The translations under genes were made by a program, and so were the position numbers. From Phycisphaerales bacterium (GTDB lineage: Bacteria; Planctomycetota; Phycisphaerae; Phycisphaerales; UBA1924): a stretch of DNA of 38,591 bases. The notes beneath the pieces are model-generated. The model was not told the origin of the DNA, made no database searches, and saw only the letters and a list, made by a program, of their open reading frames with translations. The DNA is taken from contig WGEO01000014.1 in the NCBI GenBank assembly GCA_015492715.1, positions 1-38,591 on the forward strand. The letters are read 5' to 3'. Positions 23,163 to 32,475 of this stretch are shown piece by piece (the stretch's first letter is position 1; each line of letters begins with the position of its first letter).

Positions 23163-25670
23163 ATGAGACCAGCGACGCATCCGTCCCGACTGTTCCTGAG
23201 CCTGCTGCTGCTTGTGTGGCTTGTCCCGCGGGGGTGGGGGGGTGTTCCACAGCCGTCACCCGAGGAGCCCCAGTCGCGAGCGGCCTATCTCAACGCGATC
23301 GTGGCGCGCGAGTTGACCCGCATCGCACTGATGGACTACCGCCTGCAGCCGAGCCCGCGGGCGGACGATCTGCGGATCCTCGGTGGCGCTCTGGCGATCG
23401 CCCAGGATCTCGACCCGACGAATCTCCAGCGGGCGCACCATCTCGTCGACATCGCCTATCGCCTGGGAGACGAGGACGCCCTCGAACGACGGACTCGTGA
23501 GGTGCTCCGCCTGGATCCGGGCGATACGGTCGCCGCGTTGCGATTGATTACGCTCCGGATCGGACGCCTGCAGACCATCGAGGAGCGGCTGGGTGCCTAC
23601 GAACGCTACATCGGGGCCGAGCGTCTGGACGCGGCGATCCGCAGCCGGCTCGCGCTGGACGCGGCCCTGCTGACGCGTGAGCAGGGCGACGAGCAGGGAT
23701 TCGTCCGTCTCCTGACGCGGGCGCTTCAACTGGACGCGACGAACAAGGATGCGGCGGCGCTGGCGGCGTCGTATTTCGCGGAGCGGATTCCCGACGACCC
23801 GGCGGGCAGGCTGGAGTTGTCGGTGAATGTGCTGCTCGCCGATCCGCTGGATGTGCATGTGCACCTGTCGATCGCCCGCCAACTCGCACGGATCGGGGCG
23901 TTCACCCAGGCCGAGCGATTCCATGCGCTGGCGCGCCAGATCCTCCAGGCCGAGCAGGGCCAGTTGAGCGAGGCGATGCAACTGGAGCGGCTGATTCTGG
24001 CGTGGCAGATCCAGGGTCCGGAGGTTCCCCTGCGCGAGTTGAGCGACTCGCTCGCGTCGCAGCGGTACATGGCCTCGCTGGAACTCCAGATGGCCCAGGC
24101 CGAGGGCATGTCGACGAGCGGCCTCACGAAGCCCGAGGACATCCGCCTGAGCGACGCGCTCGAGGCGCTGCGGATTCTGGCGGCCCATGCGGCGGGCGAT
24201 CAGCAGGTGCTGGGCGAGGCGATGCTCGACCTTCGCACGACGCTGGAGAAGACGAATCGTCTGGTTCTGAATCCGCAGGACCTTCCCGCAGGGACGACGA
24301 TCGAGCAGGTGCGCGAGCGGATCACACGCCTGGAGATGCTGCTGGTGCTCCTGCACGCGTGGACGGGGGTCGCGATGGAACAGATCGTCCCGAATCTGCC
24401 CCGTCTGCCTCAGGTCTCCGGCGAGAACGCCAATCCCCTGCTCCAGGCATTTGCCGCGATCTATACCGAGACACCCGAGAAGGCCGAGCGGCGGTTCCGT
24501 GATCTTCTGGAATCGGACGCGGCGGCGTGGGCGGGTCTGGGCCTGTCGCTGATCCGTCAGGGACGCGTCGACGAGGCGGTGCAGGCCTACGCCCGTCTGG
24601 CACGGATGGCTCCCCTGTCGCCCGAGGGGGCGTGGGCACGCAGCATGGCGTTGCAGCTGTCGGGTGTCGATGTCATGCGGTTCGAGGAGACCGAGCAGGT
24701 TGCCGAGATCGCGCGGGGTGTGCCGCTCTGGGTCGATCGCATGGTGCAGGACCCCTCGAGCGCCGTGCAGCTCAGCGCCGAGATGGAGCGGATGCAGGTG
24801 GCCCCGCTGGAGCCGATCCGTGTGCGGGTCCGGATCAGGAATCTCGCCCCGGTTGCCCTGGCGCTGGGTGCCGACCGCCCGATCCAGAGCCGTCTGCTGA
24901 TTGCTCCCAGCATCGATGTCGGCATCGACGCGCGGGATCTTGCGGCGCTGCCCGAGGTGGGCGAGTTGGAGCGGCGTCTCCGCCTGCTGCCACGCGAGGA
25001 ACTCACCGCGTCGCTGGATGTCGTGCCCGGGTTCACCGGCTGGTATCTGGACACGAGTTGCGAGGCTTCGGCCCGCGTGCGTGCTCGTGTGCTGCAGGGA
25101 TTCCGTCAGGTCCGGGGCAGGCTGATTCCCGGGGCCGTCGCGCTTGTCGATGAGACGGATCGCATCATCCGCACGGTTCCGTCCGAGAGCACGATGACGC
25201 CCGATGAACTGGCGCTCTGGATTCCCCAGTGCGGCGAGCAACAACTCCCTGTGGCGCTGCTCCATGTCCGTCGCCATCTCGTGGGCATGGGAGAAGAACT
25301 CAGCGACGAGCAGAAGGCGGCGCTCGTCGAGGCCTGCACGCAGCGGTACGACCGCCTCTCGGGAGAGGCCCGCGCGGCTTCGCTGCTGATCCTTCCCACG
25401 GCCCGCCTCGTGCCGGAACTCGATCCCTTCGAGCAGCACGCGATCGAGCGTGCCCGGGACGAGCAGGATCGGCGTGTGCTGGCGGCGTTGCTCCTGACGC
25501 GTGTCGTCAGTGCCGACAGTCCGCTGCTGACCCATGAGCGGGTGCTGGGTGATCCCGGGCTTGGAGCGATGGCCGGCGCGCTTGCGGCACGACTCGCCGA
25601 CGGCGGGACGGGGTATGCGCACGCGGGGCCGACCATCGCCGATCTGGCTCGCCCTGCGCAGGGGCAGTGA
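23163..25670 (+). CDS. Large secreted TPR-repeat protein
   Basis: An 835-residue protein from ATG 23163, with AAGGAG at 23146-23151. The signal peptide is MRPATHPSRLFLSLLLLVWLVPRGWG. The N-terminal half is made of TPR-like helical pairs (DPTNLQRAHHLVDIAYRLGD, GFVRLLTRALQLDATNKDAAALAASYFAE). A further TPR-like pair appears near residue 460 (ESDAAAWAGLGLSLIRQGRVDEAVQAYARLA). The remainder has a beta-rich stretch (PLEPIRVRVRIRNLAPVALALG) and a helical tail, with no recognised domain. It is probably periplasmic. The next gene begins two bases after its stop, so the pair is likely an operon. The function is unknown. Confidence 0.82.
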   Translation: MRPATHPSRLFLSLLLLVWLVPRGWGGVPQPSPEEPQSRAAYLNAIVARELTRIALMDYRLQPSPRADDLRILGGALAIAQDLDPTNLQRAHHLVDIAYRLGDEDALERRTREVLRLDPGDTVAALRLITLRIGRLQTIEERLGAYERYIGAERLDAAIRSRLALDAALLTREQGDEQGFVRLLTRALQLDATNKDAAALAASYFAERIPDDPAGRLELSVNVLLADPLDVHVHLSIARQLARIGAFTQAERFHALARQILQAEQGQLSEAMQLERLILAWQIQGPEVPLRELSDSLASQRYMASLELQMAQAEGMSTSGLTKPEDIRLSDALEALRILAAHAAGDQQVLGEAMLDLRTTLEKTNRLVLNPQDLPAGTTIEQVRERITRLEMLLVLLHAWTGVAMEQIVPNLPRLPQVSGENANPLLQAFAAIYTETPEKAERRFRDLLESDAAAWAGLGLSLIRQGRVDEAVQAYARLARMAPLSPEGAWARSMALQLSGVDVMRFEETEQVAEIARGVPLWVDRMVQDPSSAVQLSAEMERMQVAPLEPIRVRVRIRNLAPVALALGADRPIQSRLLIAPSIDVGIDARDLAALPEVGELERRLRLLPREELTASLDVVPGFTGWYLDTSCEASARVRARVLQGFRQVRGRLIPGAVALVDETDRIIRTVPSESTMTPDELALWIPQCGEQQLPVALLHVRRHLVGMGEELSDEQKAALVEACTQRYDRLSGEARAASLLILPTARLVPELDPFEQHAIERARDEQDRRVLAALLLTRVVSADSPLLTHERVLGDPGLGAMAGALAARLADGGTGYAHAGPTIADLARPAQGQ

Positions 25671-25671
25671 T

Positions 25672-26601
25672 GTGGCACGGGTTCGGCGTGCGATCGCACG
25701 GGAACGGGAGCGATGGCGACGCCTGCGCACCGAGGGACTCAGCACGCGACGGCTGCTGGGCGCCCTCGCCGGGATGGCGTTGCTCGCGAGTGCTGTCTGG
25801 GTGGCACTGGCCCATGGCGAGGCACTCCAGGCTGCGCTGGGCAACGCCCGTCATGCATCGCCTGCGCTCGTCCTGCTGGCCCTCGGTCTGCCGCTGGCGA
25901 ACTGGCTGCTGATCAGCGCATCGTTTACGGCTTTGTATCGCCCCGAAACGCGCGTGCCGATGGGCGAGATGAGTGCGCTCGTTGCCGCGGCGTGGCTGTT
26001 GAACTATCTGCCCCTGCGCCCGGGGCTGGTTGCCCGCCTGGCCTATCACAAGCGCAGGCACCAGATCACGGTCCGGCGTTCCATTCAGGTGCTGGTCGTC
26101 AGCTCGATGCTCTCGGGCCTCAGTGCGCTGCTGTGCTCGGCGGTGGCGATTCTCCTGCCGCCGTCGGCGCCGTCGTGGGGTGTCGTCGCGGCTGTTCTAC
26201 TGCCGATGGCGCCGATGCTCGTCGGGCTGTCCAGCGAGAGACTCGGGCGTCTCTGCCTCGTGTTCTGCCTGCGATACCTCGATCTGCTCGTCTGGGTCGG
26301 CAGGTACTGGAGCGTGTTTGCCATCATCGGTGTGCCCCTGTCGCTGCGTGAGAGCGTGGCGCTGGCCATCGTCAGCCAGATCGCCCTGCTCGTGCCCGTG
26401 GCCGGCAACGGCCTGGGGCTGCGTGAGTGGGCGGTCGGGCTGCTCGCGGGGATGCTCCCGGCGTTTGCGGGCGTCGAGGGCACGCCGACCGGGCTCGCGG
26501 GCGACCTGGTCCATCGCGGCTTCGAGATCGCTGGTGCGCTTCTCGTGGGCGTGCCCGCGTTGTTCCTGCTGTCCCGGACCCTGCGCGACAACAGCCGATA
26601 A
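25672..26601 (+). CDS. Integral membrane protein, LPG-synthase/flippase-type (UPF0104-like)
   Basis: 309 residues from GTG 25672, one base after the preceding stop (TGATGTG); an upstream in-frame ATG at 25615 is possible. About eight hydrophobic helices are visible, for example LLGALAGMALLASAVWVALA, PALVLLALGLPLANWLLISA, VVAAVLLPMAPMLVGL and SLRESVALAIVSQIALLVPVAGNGLGLREWAVGLL. The pattern of YLPLRPGLVARLAYHKR followed by a late P-x-G-N-G-L-G-L-R-E segment resembles the membrane domain of lysylphosphatidylglycerol synthase/flippase proteins. The catalytic aminoacyl-transfer domain is absent. A role in lipid or polyisoprenoid handling is likely but unproven. Confidence 0.75.
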   Translation: MARVRRAIARERERWRRLRTEGLSTRRLLGALAGMALLASAVWVALAHGEALQAALGNARHASPALVLLALGLPLANWLLISASFTALYRPETRVPMGEMSALVAAAWLLNYLPLRPGLVARLAYHKRRHQITVRRSIQVLVVSSMLSGLSALLCSAVAILLPPSAPSWGVVAAVLLPMAPMLVGLSSERLGRLCLVFCLRYLDLLVWVGRYWSVFAIIGVPLSLRESVALAIVSQIALLVPVAGNGLGLREWAVGLLAGMLPAFAGVEGTPTGLAGDLVHRGFEIAGALLVGVPALFLLSRTLRDNSR

Positions 26602-26702
26602 CCATCGCCCTGCGAGCCCCCGTTCCGATTGGCTGGCAGGGCGGGGCGATCCTGCCGATGCTCATGCTCGTATAGATTCTGGGCCCTACCCAGGGACGGG
26701 CG

Positions 26703-27815
26703 ATGGTCAGCAAGATCCAACAGGACCACCAGCGATTCCGCCAGATCGTGCGGGGCAAGATCCGCAAGGACCTGCGCCGATTCCTCACCAAGAGCGACAT
26801 CCTCGCCCGCGAGGGTAAACGCGTCGTCAGCGTTCCCATCCACGACATCGACATCCCGACATTCCGCTACGGCGACAACGCCGGGGGCGTCGGCATGGGA
26901 GAGGGCGACGAGGGCGACACCGTCGGGCAGCAGGGAGGCGACAACCCGGGCGGCGAGGAGGAAGGACGCCATGTGCTCGAGGTCGATGTCACGCTCGAGG
27001 AACTGGCGGATATCCTCGGCGACGAGCTGGAACTGCCCCGCATCAAGCCTCGCGGCGAGCATCGCGTCAGCACCATCAAGGACAAGTACACGGGCATCCG
27101 TCCGGTCGGGCCGGCGTCGCTGCGCCACTTCAAGCGCACCTACCGCGAGGCCCTCAAGCGCCAACTGATGACTGGCGCCTATGACCCGGACAATCCCGTG
27201 ATCATCCCCATCAAGCGCGACTTCCGCTATCGCTCGTGGAACGAGGTCAAGAAGCCCCAGTCCAACGCCCTCATCGTCTACATGATGGATGTGTCCGGCT
27301 CGATGGGCCAGGAGCAGAAGGAGACCGTGCGTCTGGAAGCGTTCTGGATCGATGCCTGGCTGCGACGGAACTACGAGGGTGTCGAGTCGCGATTCATCGT
27401 TCACGATGTGCGGGCCGCCGAGGTCGACAAGACCACCTTCTTCACCCTGCGAGAGGACGGCGGCACGCGCATCAGCAGCGCGTTCGCCCTCTGCCATCAG
27501 ATCCTCAAGGACCACTACGACCCCGCGGACTGGAACATCTACCTGTTCCACTTCTCCGACGGCGACAACTCGTCCGAGGCGGACAATCGCGAGTGCGTGA
27601 GGCTGCTCAATGAGCACCTCATCCCGCAGTCGAACATGTTCGGTTATTGCCAGGTCGCCAGCGCCTACGGCAGCGGGAACTTCATCAATGTGCTGAAGGA
27701 AGCGTTTCCCGATGGGGCAGCCGACGAGGCCGGCCCCCGCCTCATCCTCTCGAAGGTCAATGAGCGTGAGGATATCTACGACTCGATCAAGGCGTTCTTC
27801 ACGCCCGGGCGCTGA
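26703..27815 (+). CDS. DUF444/UPF0229 (YeaH-like) protein with vWA-type domain
   Basis: A 370-residue cytoplasmic protein. The N-terminus QDHQRFRQIVRGKIRKDLRRFL, RYGDNAGGVGMGEGDEGD and VDVTLEELADILGDELELPRIKPRG are typical of the YeaH family. It is followed by a von Willebrand A-like domain with a MIDAS motif, YMMDVSGSMGQEQKE, then HDVRAAEVDKTTFF and LFHFSDGDNSSEADN. In Escherichia coli and many other bacteria this gene sits between yeaG (PrkA kinase) and ycgB (SpoVR) in a stress/stationary-phase operon; neither partner is present beside it here. A TATAGAT at 26671-26677 may be a -10 element, but no good -35 is seen. Confidence 0.93.
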   Translation: MVSKIQQDHQRFRQIVRGKIRKDLRRFLTKSDILAREGKRVVSVPIHDIDIPTFRYGDNAGGVGMGEGDEGDTVGQQGGDNPGGEEEGRHVLEVDVTLEELADILGDELELPRIKPRGEHRVSTIKDKYTGIRPVGPASLRHFKRTYREALKRQLMTGAYDPDNPVIIPIKRDFRYRSWNEVKKPQSNALIVYMMDVSGSMGQEQKETVRLEAFWIDAWLRRNYEGVESRFIVHDVRAAEVDKTTFFTLREDGGTRISSAFALCHQILKDHYDPADWNIYLFHFSDGDNSSEADNRECVRLLNEHLIPQSNMFGYCQVASAYGSGNFINVLKEAFPDGAADEAGPRLILSKVNEREDIYDSIKAFFTPGR

Positions 27816-28125
27816 AGAGGCATTCGGTGCCTTGGCGAGCAGGTGGCTCCTCGATGGACAAAGCCCCGGATCTCGTCGGTCTCGTGCCTGCTGCGTGCGG
27901 CAGCTGTCCGCCGTGTAGCCGGAACGAGGGGCGGGCTCGGCGTGAGATGATCTGCGTCTCCGGAGCAACGCCGATGTCCCATAACCGTGGAACGCCGGGG
28001 CGCTGCTGGTGCGATGGTTCGGTGTCCGAGTGGAGCAGGTCTGCTCCGGTGGGTGTTCCTCGAGGGGATGGCGGAAACCTCCTCGAATCGTGGGACGAAA
28101 CGGATATCATGGGCACCGTGAAGCC
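27816..28125 (+). other. Non-coding stretch between DUF444 and zinc-ribbon genes
   Basis: 310 bases without a supported gene. A small stem AGGCA/TGCCT (27818-27822/27828-27832) with a TTCGG loop follows the DUF444 stop and might contribute to termination. A 13-base stretch at 28021-28033 resembles a tRNA-Ser D-arm, but no tRNA can be folded around it. The region should contain the promoter of the next gene; I see no convincing -35/-10 pair. Confidence 0.4.
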
Positions 28126-28614
28126 ATGATCCCGTTCTTTCTCGGATATGCCCTGCTCGTCTGGTGGCCCTGCGTGGTCTATCGCAGGCGGTGGCAGGGG
28201 TTTCTCGCTGTGGCTCTGGGGACGCTCGTGCTCGTCTCACTCATCCGCCTGCATATCCAGGCCGGGATATGGACGGGCGGACGCATCTTCGTACCGGTTT
28301 TTCAGAGCCTGCTGATTCCCTACACATTCCTCATCGCGGGCGTGGGGCTGTATATCAACCTTCTGCCGCGCACCCACGCTCGCGGATACTGCGGGCGGTG
28401 CGGGTACGACCTGACCGGTCTCGATCCGGACAAGCACACCTGTCCCGAGTGTGGGCGGGCGTTCGAGTACGCTCCACCCCCCAGAAGCGAGCCGGTGCAT
28501 GCCCCGGACATGCCGCAGGCCGTCGCCGATCCCGTCGCAAAGGCCAGGGCCCGGGCTCGTGCCGCCGAGCGCCTGCTCACGCGCACGCGGGCTTCTGCGG
28601 ATCATCCGCGTTGA
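28126..28614 (+). CDS. Small membrane protein with CGYDLTGL-type zinc ribbon
   Basis: 162 residues from ATG 28126. There are three hydrophobic helices (MIPFFLGYALLVWWPCVVY, GFLAVALGTLVLVSLIRL and LLIPYTFLIAGVGLYINLL). A zinc ribbon, CGRCGYDLTGLDPDKHTCPECG, follows, and then an Ala/Arg-rich cytoplasmic tail. This ribbon, placed next to transmembrane helices, is recurrent in Phycisphaerae and related planctomycetes and is a main reason for my placement of the genome. Its function is not known to me. The last 38 bases overlap the 3' end of the convergent phosphatase gene. Confidence 0.82.
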   Translation: MIPFFLGYALLVWWPCVVYRRRWQGFLAVALGTLVLVSLIRLHIQAGIWTGGRIFVPVFQSLLIPYTFLIAGVGLYINLLPRTHARGYCGRCGYDLTGLDPDKHTCPECGRAFEYAPPPRSEPVHAPDMPQAVADPVAKARARARAAERLLTRTRASADHPR

Positions 28615-29386
28615 GGAGCGTCAGCAGTTCGTCGTGGACCTTTCCGTTGGTAGCGATGCCCATGGGCGAACGCAGGTCGACCTCGCCCGACCAGTTCGTG
28701 TAGCGTCCGCGCGCCTCGCCCAGGATAACCGGCAGATGGGCGATGTCCCAGATCTTGAGCACGGGCTCGACGACGGCGTCGATGCGTCCCGTCGCCAGCA
28801 GCACATGGGCGTAGCAGTCGCTCCAGCCGCGCACAAGGGCGGCCTCGTCGATCAGCCGCCCGAACGCCCGGCTCTCTCCCGCCTGACGGAAATACTCCAG
28901 CCCCGTCGTGCAGACGGTGGCCTCGCCCAGGGCCGCGCATCCGGATACCCGTGCCTCAGCCTGCGGCCCGTCCCCCACGCGATGCCAGGCCCCGCATCCT
29001 GCCGCGCCGGAGATCGTCTCGTCCAGGGCGGGCAAGTGGCACACGCCGACGACGCTCCGCCCATCGCGCACGCACGCGACGAGCGTGCCATACAACGGCA
29101 CGCCGTGGATGAAGGACTTCGTGCCGTCGATGGGATCGAGCACCCAGGTGTACGGGCTCGATCCCTCGCTGGTGCCGAACTCCTCGCCGATGACGGCATC
29201 CTCCGGATAGGCCTGCGCGATCCGCTCGCGCATCACCTTCTCTGCGGTCCGGTCGGCGATGGTGACCGGCGATCCGTCGTCCTTGGCCTCTGCGTGGAGG
29301 TGTCGCCTGCCGAACCACTCGAGGGTCGCCCGCCCGCCCAGCAATGCCAGTTCGACCGCAAAACCGAGACGCTCGCTCTGGCTCAT
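28577..29386 (-). CDS. Inositol-monophosphatase-family phosphatase (possible histidinol-phosphatase)
   Basis: A 269-residue Mg-dependent phosphatase. The family motifs are IGEEFG, WVLDPIDGTKSFIHG (metal-binding Asp residues) and the C-terminal LKIWDIAHLPVILGEARG. Members hydrolyse inositol phosphate, histidinol phosphate (HisN type) or related sugar phosphates. The compact size, FIHGVPLYGTLVA and the WDI.A.. spacing are compatible with HisN, but no his gene is near. ATG 29386 overlaps the TGA of the AddA-like gene (ATGA), so it is the last gene of that - strand operon. Confidence 0.88.
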   Translation of the reverse strand: MSQSERLGFAVELALLGGRATLEWFGRRHLHAEAKDDGSPVTIADRTAEKVMRERIAQAYPEDAVIGEEFGTSEGSSPYTWVLDPIDGTKSFIHGVPLYGTLVACVRDGRSVVGVCHLPALDETISGAAGCGAWHRVGDGPQAEARVSGCAALGEATVCTTGLEYFRQAGESRAFGRLIDEAALVRGWSDCYAHVLLATGRIDAVVEPVLKIWDIAHLPVILGEARGRYTNWSGEVDLRSPMGIATNGKVHDELLTLLNADDPQKPACA

Positions 29387-32300
29387 GGCTCCATCTCGAT
29401 GATCGTTCCATCCGGGATGGCAACCAGAGCGCACGCGATTCGATCGGATGGAAGGGCGAGCATCTGCGCCAGTGCCGAGCGATAACTGGACATCTGGGCA
29501 TCGTAGCGCTGGCGGAGCGACGCCTCGTCCTCTCGATCCGTCTTGAAGTCGAGGATGATCGCCCGCTCGACGCGCGATCCTTCCCGGAAGACATGCACGC
29601 GATCGAACCTGCCGCTGACGAGTGTCGGCGTCGGTTCCTCGACGCGGACCACGAACGGACGCTCGCGCCAGAGTTCGCACGCTTCATCCGGCCTTGACAG
29701 CATCCTGCGCAGCGTCTTGCTCGTCAGGGCACGGCGGAACAGGTCCAGCCCGACATCGGCAACATCCGGGCTGATCATCCGCGCGATCCGCAGCAGTTCA
29801 TCGTCGTCCACATCAAAGTCGTCGATCCAGGCGACGCGTTCGAAGAGGGCGTGCACGATCGAGCCGACCCGGGCACCCGTGTCGCCTGACGGACGCAGGA
29901 TGGTCGCGGGTGCGAGGGGGGCCGCGGGACGAGACGCGGCACGCACCCCCAGACGCGCAGCCGGTCGCTTTCTCCGTGATCGCAACCGAATCTCCACGGC
30001 GCGGGGTGCAGCGCCCGCCTCGTCTTTCTCGGGCGCATCCATCCAGGAGTCGTCCCCCAACGAGAACAGCACGCCCGGACCACCGCCCTCTTTCGCAGAT
30101 TCGGGGGCGAGCGCCTCGCGCAGGATCCATGCGTGCGTGATGGCGCCGGGGTCTTTCGGTGGCGGGCCGATGAACAGGTCGAGGCTGGAGCGGGCACGCG
30201 TCATGGCGACATAGAGCACGCACAGTGCCTCCTCGATGCACTGCTGGCGGTGCGATTCGATGATCCGCCCCATTCGCTCACCGCAGAAGAGGCTTTCGTC
30301 CTTTGCCGGCATCCTCATCGCCCCGCTCACGGGTCCCAGGGGATCGGGGCGTTCGAAGATGACCCCATGTTCCTTCGGCTCGATCGACTTGTCGAGTTCG
30401 CAGAGGATCACCGCGTCGAACTCCAGGCCCTTGGCGTGATGGGTAGTCATCACGCGAACGGGGTGCATGGCTGGAAGATCGCTCCTGCGCGAATCGACCA
30501 TCTCAAGAAACACCTCCAGGCGAGGGCTGGTGCCGGCATCGAACGCGCCTGCCAGATCGATCAGCTGCTCGAAGCGGGCGTGCTCGTGTTGCACCATCGA
30601 ACTTGCCAGCGAGTTCCGGATCCTCACCAGCCACGGAGCAAGCCCGTGGCGAGCGACCTGCGCACGCACCTGTGCCGCCACGCGGGCGCCCTCCCTCGCA
30701 TCGAGCGGATCGAGCAGGCCGACCGCGGCTCCCAGCGGCGAGGTTCCCACCAGCATGCGGGCGGCACTGTCGTGCGGGTGCAGGGCCAGACGCAGCAGCG
30801 CGATCACGCACGCGACGGGGCGCGTGTCGCACAGCGTCGATCCTCCCTCCTCGCTGGCGGTGATCCCCCGCCGACGGAGCGCGTCGACGATCGGACGGAT
30901 CGCCTTGTTCGTGCGCACGATCACGCCGATCGACGCCCACGGTGCACCCCGACGGATCTCCTGCACGCGCTGGACGGCGGCCGCCAGCAGGGGGTTGTCC
31001 TCATCGTCGTCCTCGCTCGGTCCCGAGACCTCGGTCAGGCAGACCCGCCCGGGCATTTCCCGGTGAAATGCCTCGTGCTCCTGGAAGCGATCCTGCCAGG
31101 CCCCGCCCGCCTCCGGAGCCGACGCCAGCGCCGGATTCGTGCGGAGATGTCCGAAGACCCCATTGACGGCGTCGAGCACGACCTGGCTCGATCGGAAACT
31201 CATGGTGAGGGATTCGAGCCGGAGACGATCCCCGTACCGCTGGCCCAGGGCGTCCAGCAGGCTCGGCTCGGCATCGCGCCAGGTGTACAGCGACTGCTTC
31301 GCATCGCCCACGATCAGACAGGTGCGACCGTCGTCGGAACTCAGGATCTCGTCGAGCACGGGCAGCAGCAGGCGGAGTTGGATGACCGAGGTGTCCTGGA
31401 ACTCGTCGAGCAGCAGATGGCGAATCGTCAGGTCCAGCCGCTCGCCCAGTTCGGGCAGATTGCCCATGACCTCGCCGCGCACGAGCAGTGGGGGAATGTC
31501 GTCGAATCGCAGCAATCGGTGGCGGCGTTTGAGAGCGTTCTCGCTCTCGAGGTAGCGACGCGCCAGATCCCGCAGGGCGATGGATCGGCCGAATACCCGC
31601 TGCCGGACGACGGCGCTCAGGTGACGCACGATGGGTCGGAGGACCCACAGATGATGCCTGCTCATCTCGACCCGGGCGAACTTCGGGCTCTCCTCCAGCG
31701 CCCGCTGCACGAGTCCCATGGCGATCGCATCGTCGTAGCGCCGCTCGCGAAGACTGTCCACGAGGTTTGCCACGGCCTTCTGCCAGGTCTTGTTCCGTCC
31801 GCCCGCCGCGGTGACAGGCAGCTCCATATGTTCCAGCGCGTCGATCGCGTCGGCGAGTTTCTCCTCACTCAGCGGGCGAAGGCCCGGGCGGAGCGACTCC
31901 CACGGTTCGTCCTCGGGCACACTGCGAACGCGGTGGGCAGCGTTGCGCATCGCCTCCAGCACAGCCTTCCGGGGTGCAAGGCTGGGCTTGCCGATCAGCG
32001 CCTCGATCAGCAGCGCCAACTCCGCCTGATTCGACGAGGCCAGCGCGTGCTCGAGAGCCTGCTCGCGCAACGCCTCGTCGTGCTCGGGTTCCAGCGTTCT
32101 CCAGCCCGGCGGGAACTCCAGCGCAAGCGCAAACGCCGTCGCGACACGGTGCAGGAGCGCGTCGATCGTCGAGATGTTCAGACGGTCCAGTGAATCGAGC
32201 AGACGCCGGAGCATCGCGACGCCGTCCTGATGCTCGATCGTTCGGTCGAGATGCCGCGACAGATCCCGCAGGTTCTCCTCGCTCTCGATCGCACGCACGA

Positions 32301-32475
32301 GTCGCTGGCACAGGCGTTCGAGGATCTCGCCCGCCGCCGCACGGGTGAAGGTGATGGCACAGATCGAGGCGGGTTCCTCGCCCGCCGCCAGCAGCCGCAG
32401 AAAGTGCGTCGTCAGCGCGAATGTCTTGCCCGAGCCGGCGCTGGCACGGATGAGCCTGGAGGCGGGAACACTCAT
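29383..32475 (-). CDS. addA: AddA-like helicase-nuclease (UvrD/Rep superfamily with PD-(D/E)XK domain)
   Basis: A 1030-residue superfamily 1A helicase with a C-terminal nuclease. Walker A ASAGSGKTF is at residues ~11-19, then AITFTRAAAGEILERL (motif Ia), LLLDEFQDTSVIQLRLL (Walker B), IVGDAKQSLYTWRDA (motif III), VMTTHHAKGLEFDAVIL (motif V) and ALCVLYVAMTRARSSLDL (motif VI). The RecB-type nuclease follows near the end: VGSIVHALFERV, SGRFDRVHVF and AIILDFKTD. With the upstream AddB-like gene it should form the heterodimer that processes double-strand breaks for recombination, in place of RecBCD. ATG 32475 overlaps the TGA of the AddB-like gene. Confidence 0.93.
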   Translation of the reverse strand: MSVPASRLIRASAGSGKTFALTTHFLRLLAAGEEPASICAITFTRAAAGEILERLCQRLVRAIESEENLRDLSRHLDRTIEHQDGVAMLRRLLDSLDRLNISTIDALLHRVATAFALALEFPPGWRTLEPEHDEALREQALEHALASSNQAELALLIEALIGKPSLAPRKAVLEAMRNAAHRVRSVPEDEPWESLRPGLRPLSEEKLADAIDALEHMELPVTAAGGRNKTWQKAVANLVDSLRERRYDDAIAMGLVQRALEESPKFARVEMSRHHLWVLRPIVRHLSAVVRQRVFGRSIALRDLARRYLESENALKRRHRLLRFDDIPPLLVRGEVMGNLPELGERLDLTIRHLLLDEFQDTSVIQLRLLLPVLDEILSSDDGRTCLIVGDAKQSLYTWRDAEPSLLDALGQRYGDRLRLESLTMSFRSSQVVLDAVNGVFGHLRTNPALASAPEAGGAWQDRFQEHEAFHREMPGRVCLTEVSGPSEDDDEDNPLLAAAVQRVQEIRRGAPWASIGVIVRTNKAIRPIVDALRRRGITASEEGGSTLCDTRPVACVIALLRLALHPHDSAARMLVGTSPLGAAVGLLDPLDAREGARVAAQVRAQVARHGLAPWLVRIRNSLASSMVQHEHARFEQLIDLAGAFDAGTSPRLEVFLEMVDSRRSDLPAMHPVRVMTTHHAKGLEFDAVILCELDKSIEPKEHGVIFERPDPLGPVSGAMRMPAKDESLFCGERMGRIIESHRQQCIEEALCVLYVAMTRARSSLDLFIGPPPKDPGAITHAWILREALAPESAKEGGGPGVLFSLGDDSWMDAPEKDEAGAAPRAVEIRLRSRRKRPAARLGVRAASRPAAPLAPATILRPSGDTGARVGSIVHALFERVAWIDDFDVDDDELLRIARMISPDVADVGLDLFRRALTSKTLRRMLSRPDEACELWRERPFVVRVEEPTPTLVSGRFDRVHVFREGSRVERAIILDFKTDREDEASLRQRYDAQMSSYRSALAQMLALPSDRIACALVAIPDGTIIEMEP

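Noticed and set aside
28021-28033. 13-base match to a tRNA-Ser D-arm sequence
   Set aside because: No acceptor, anticodon or T arms can be paired around it; probably chance or a degenerate fragment.
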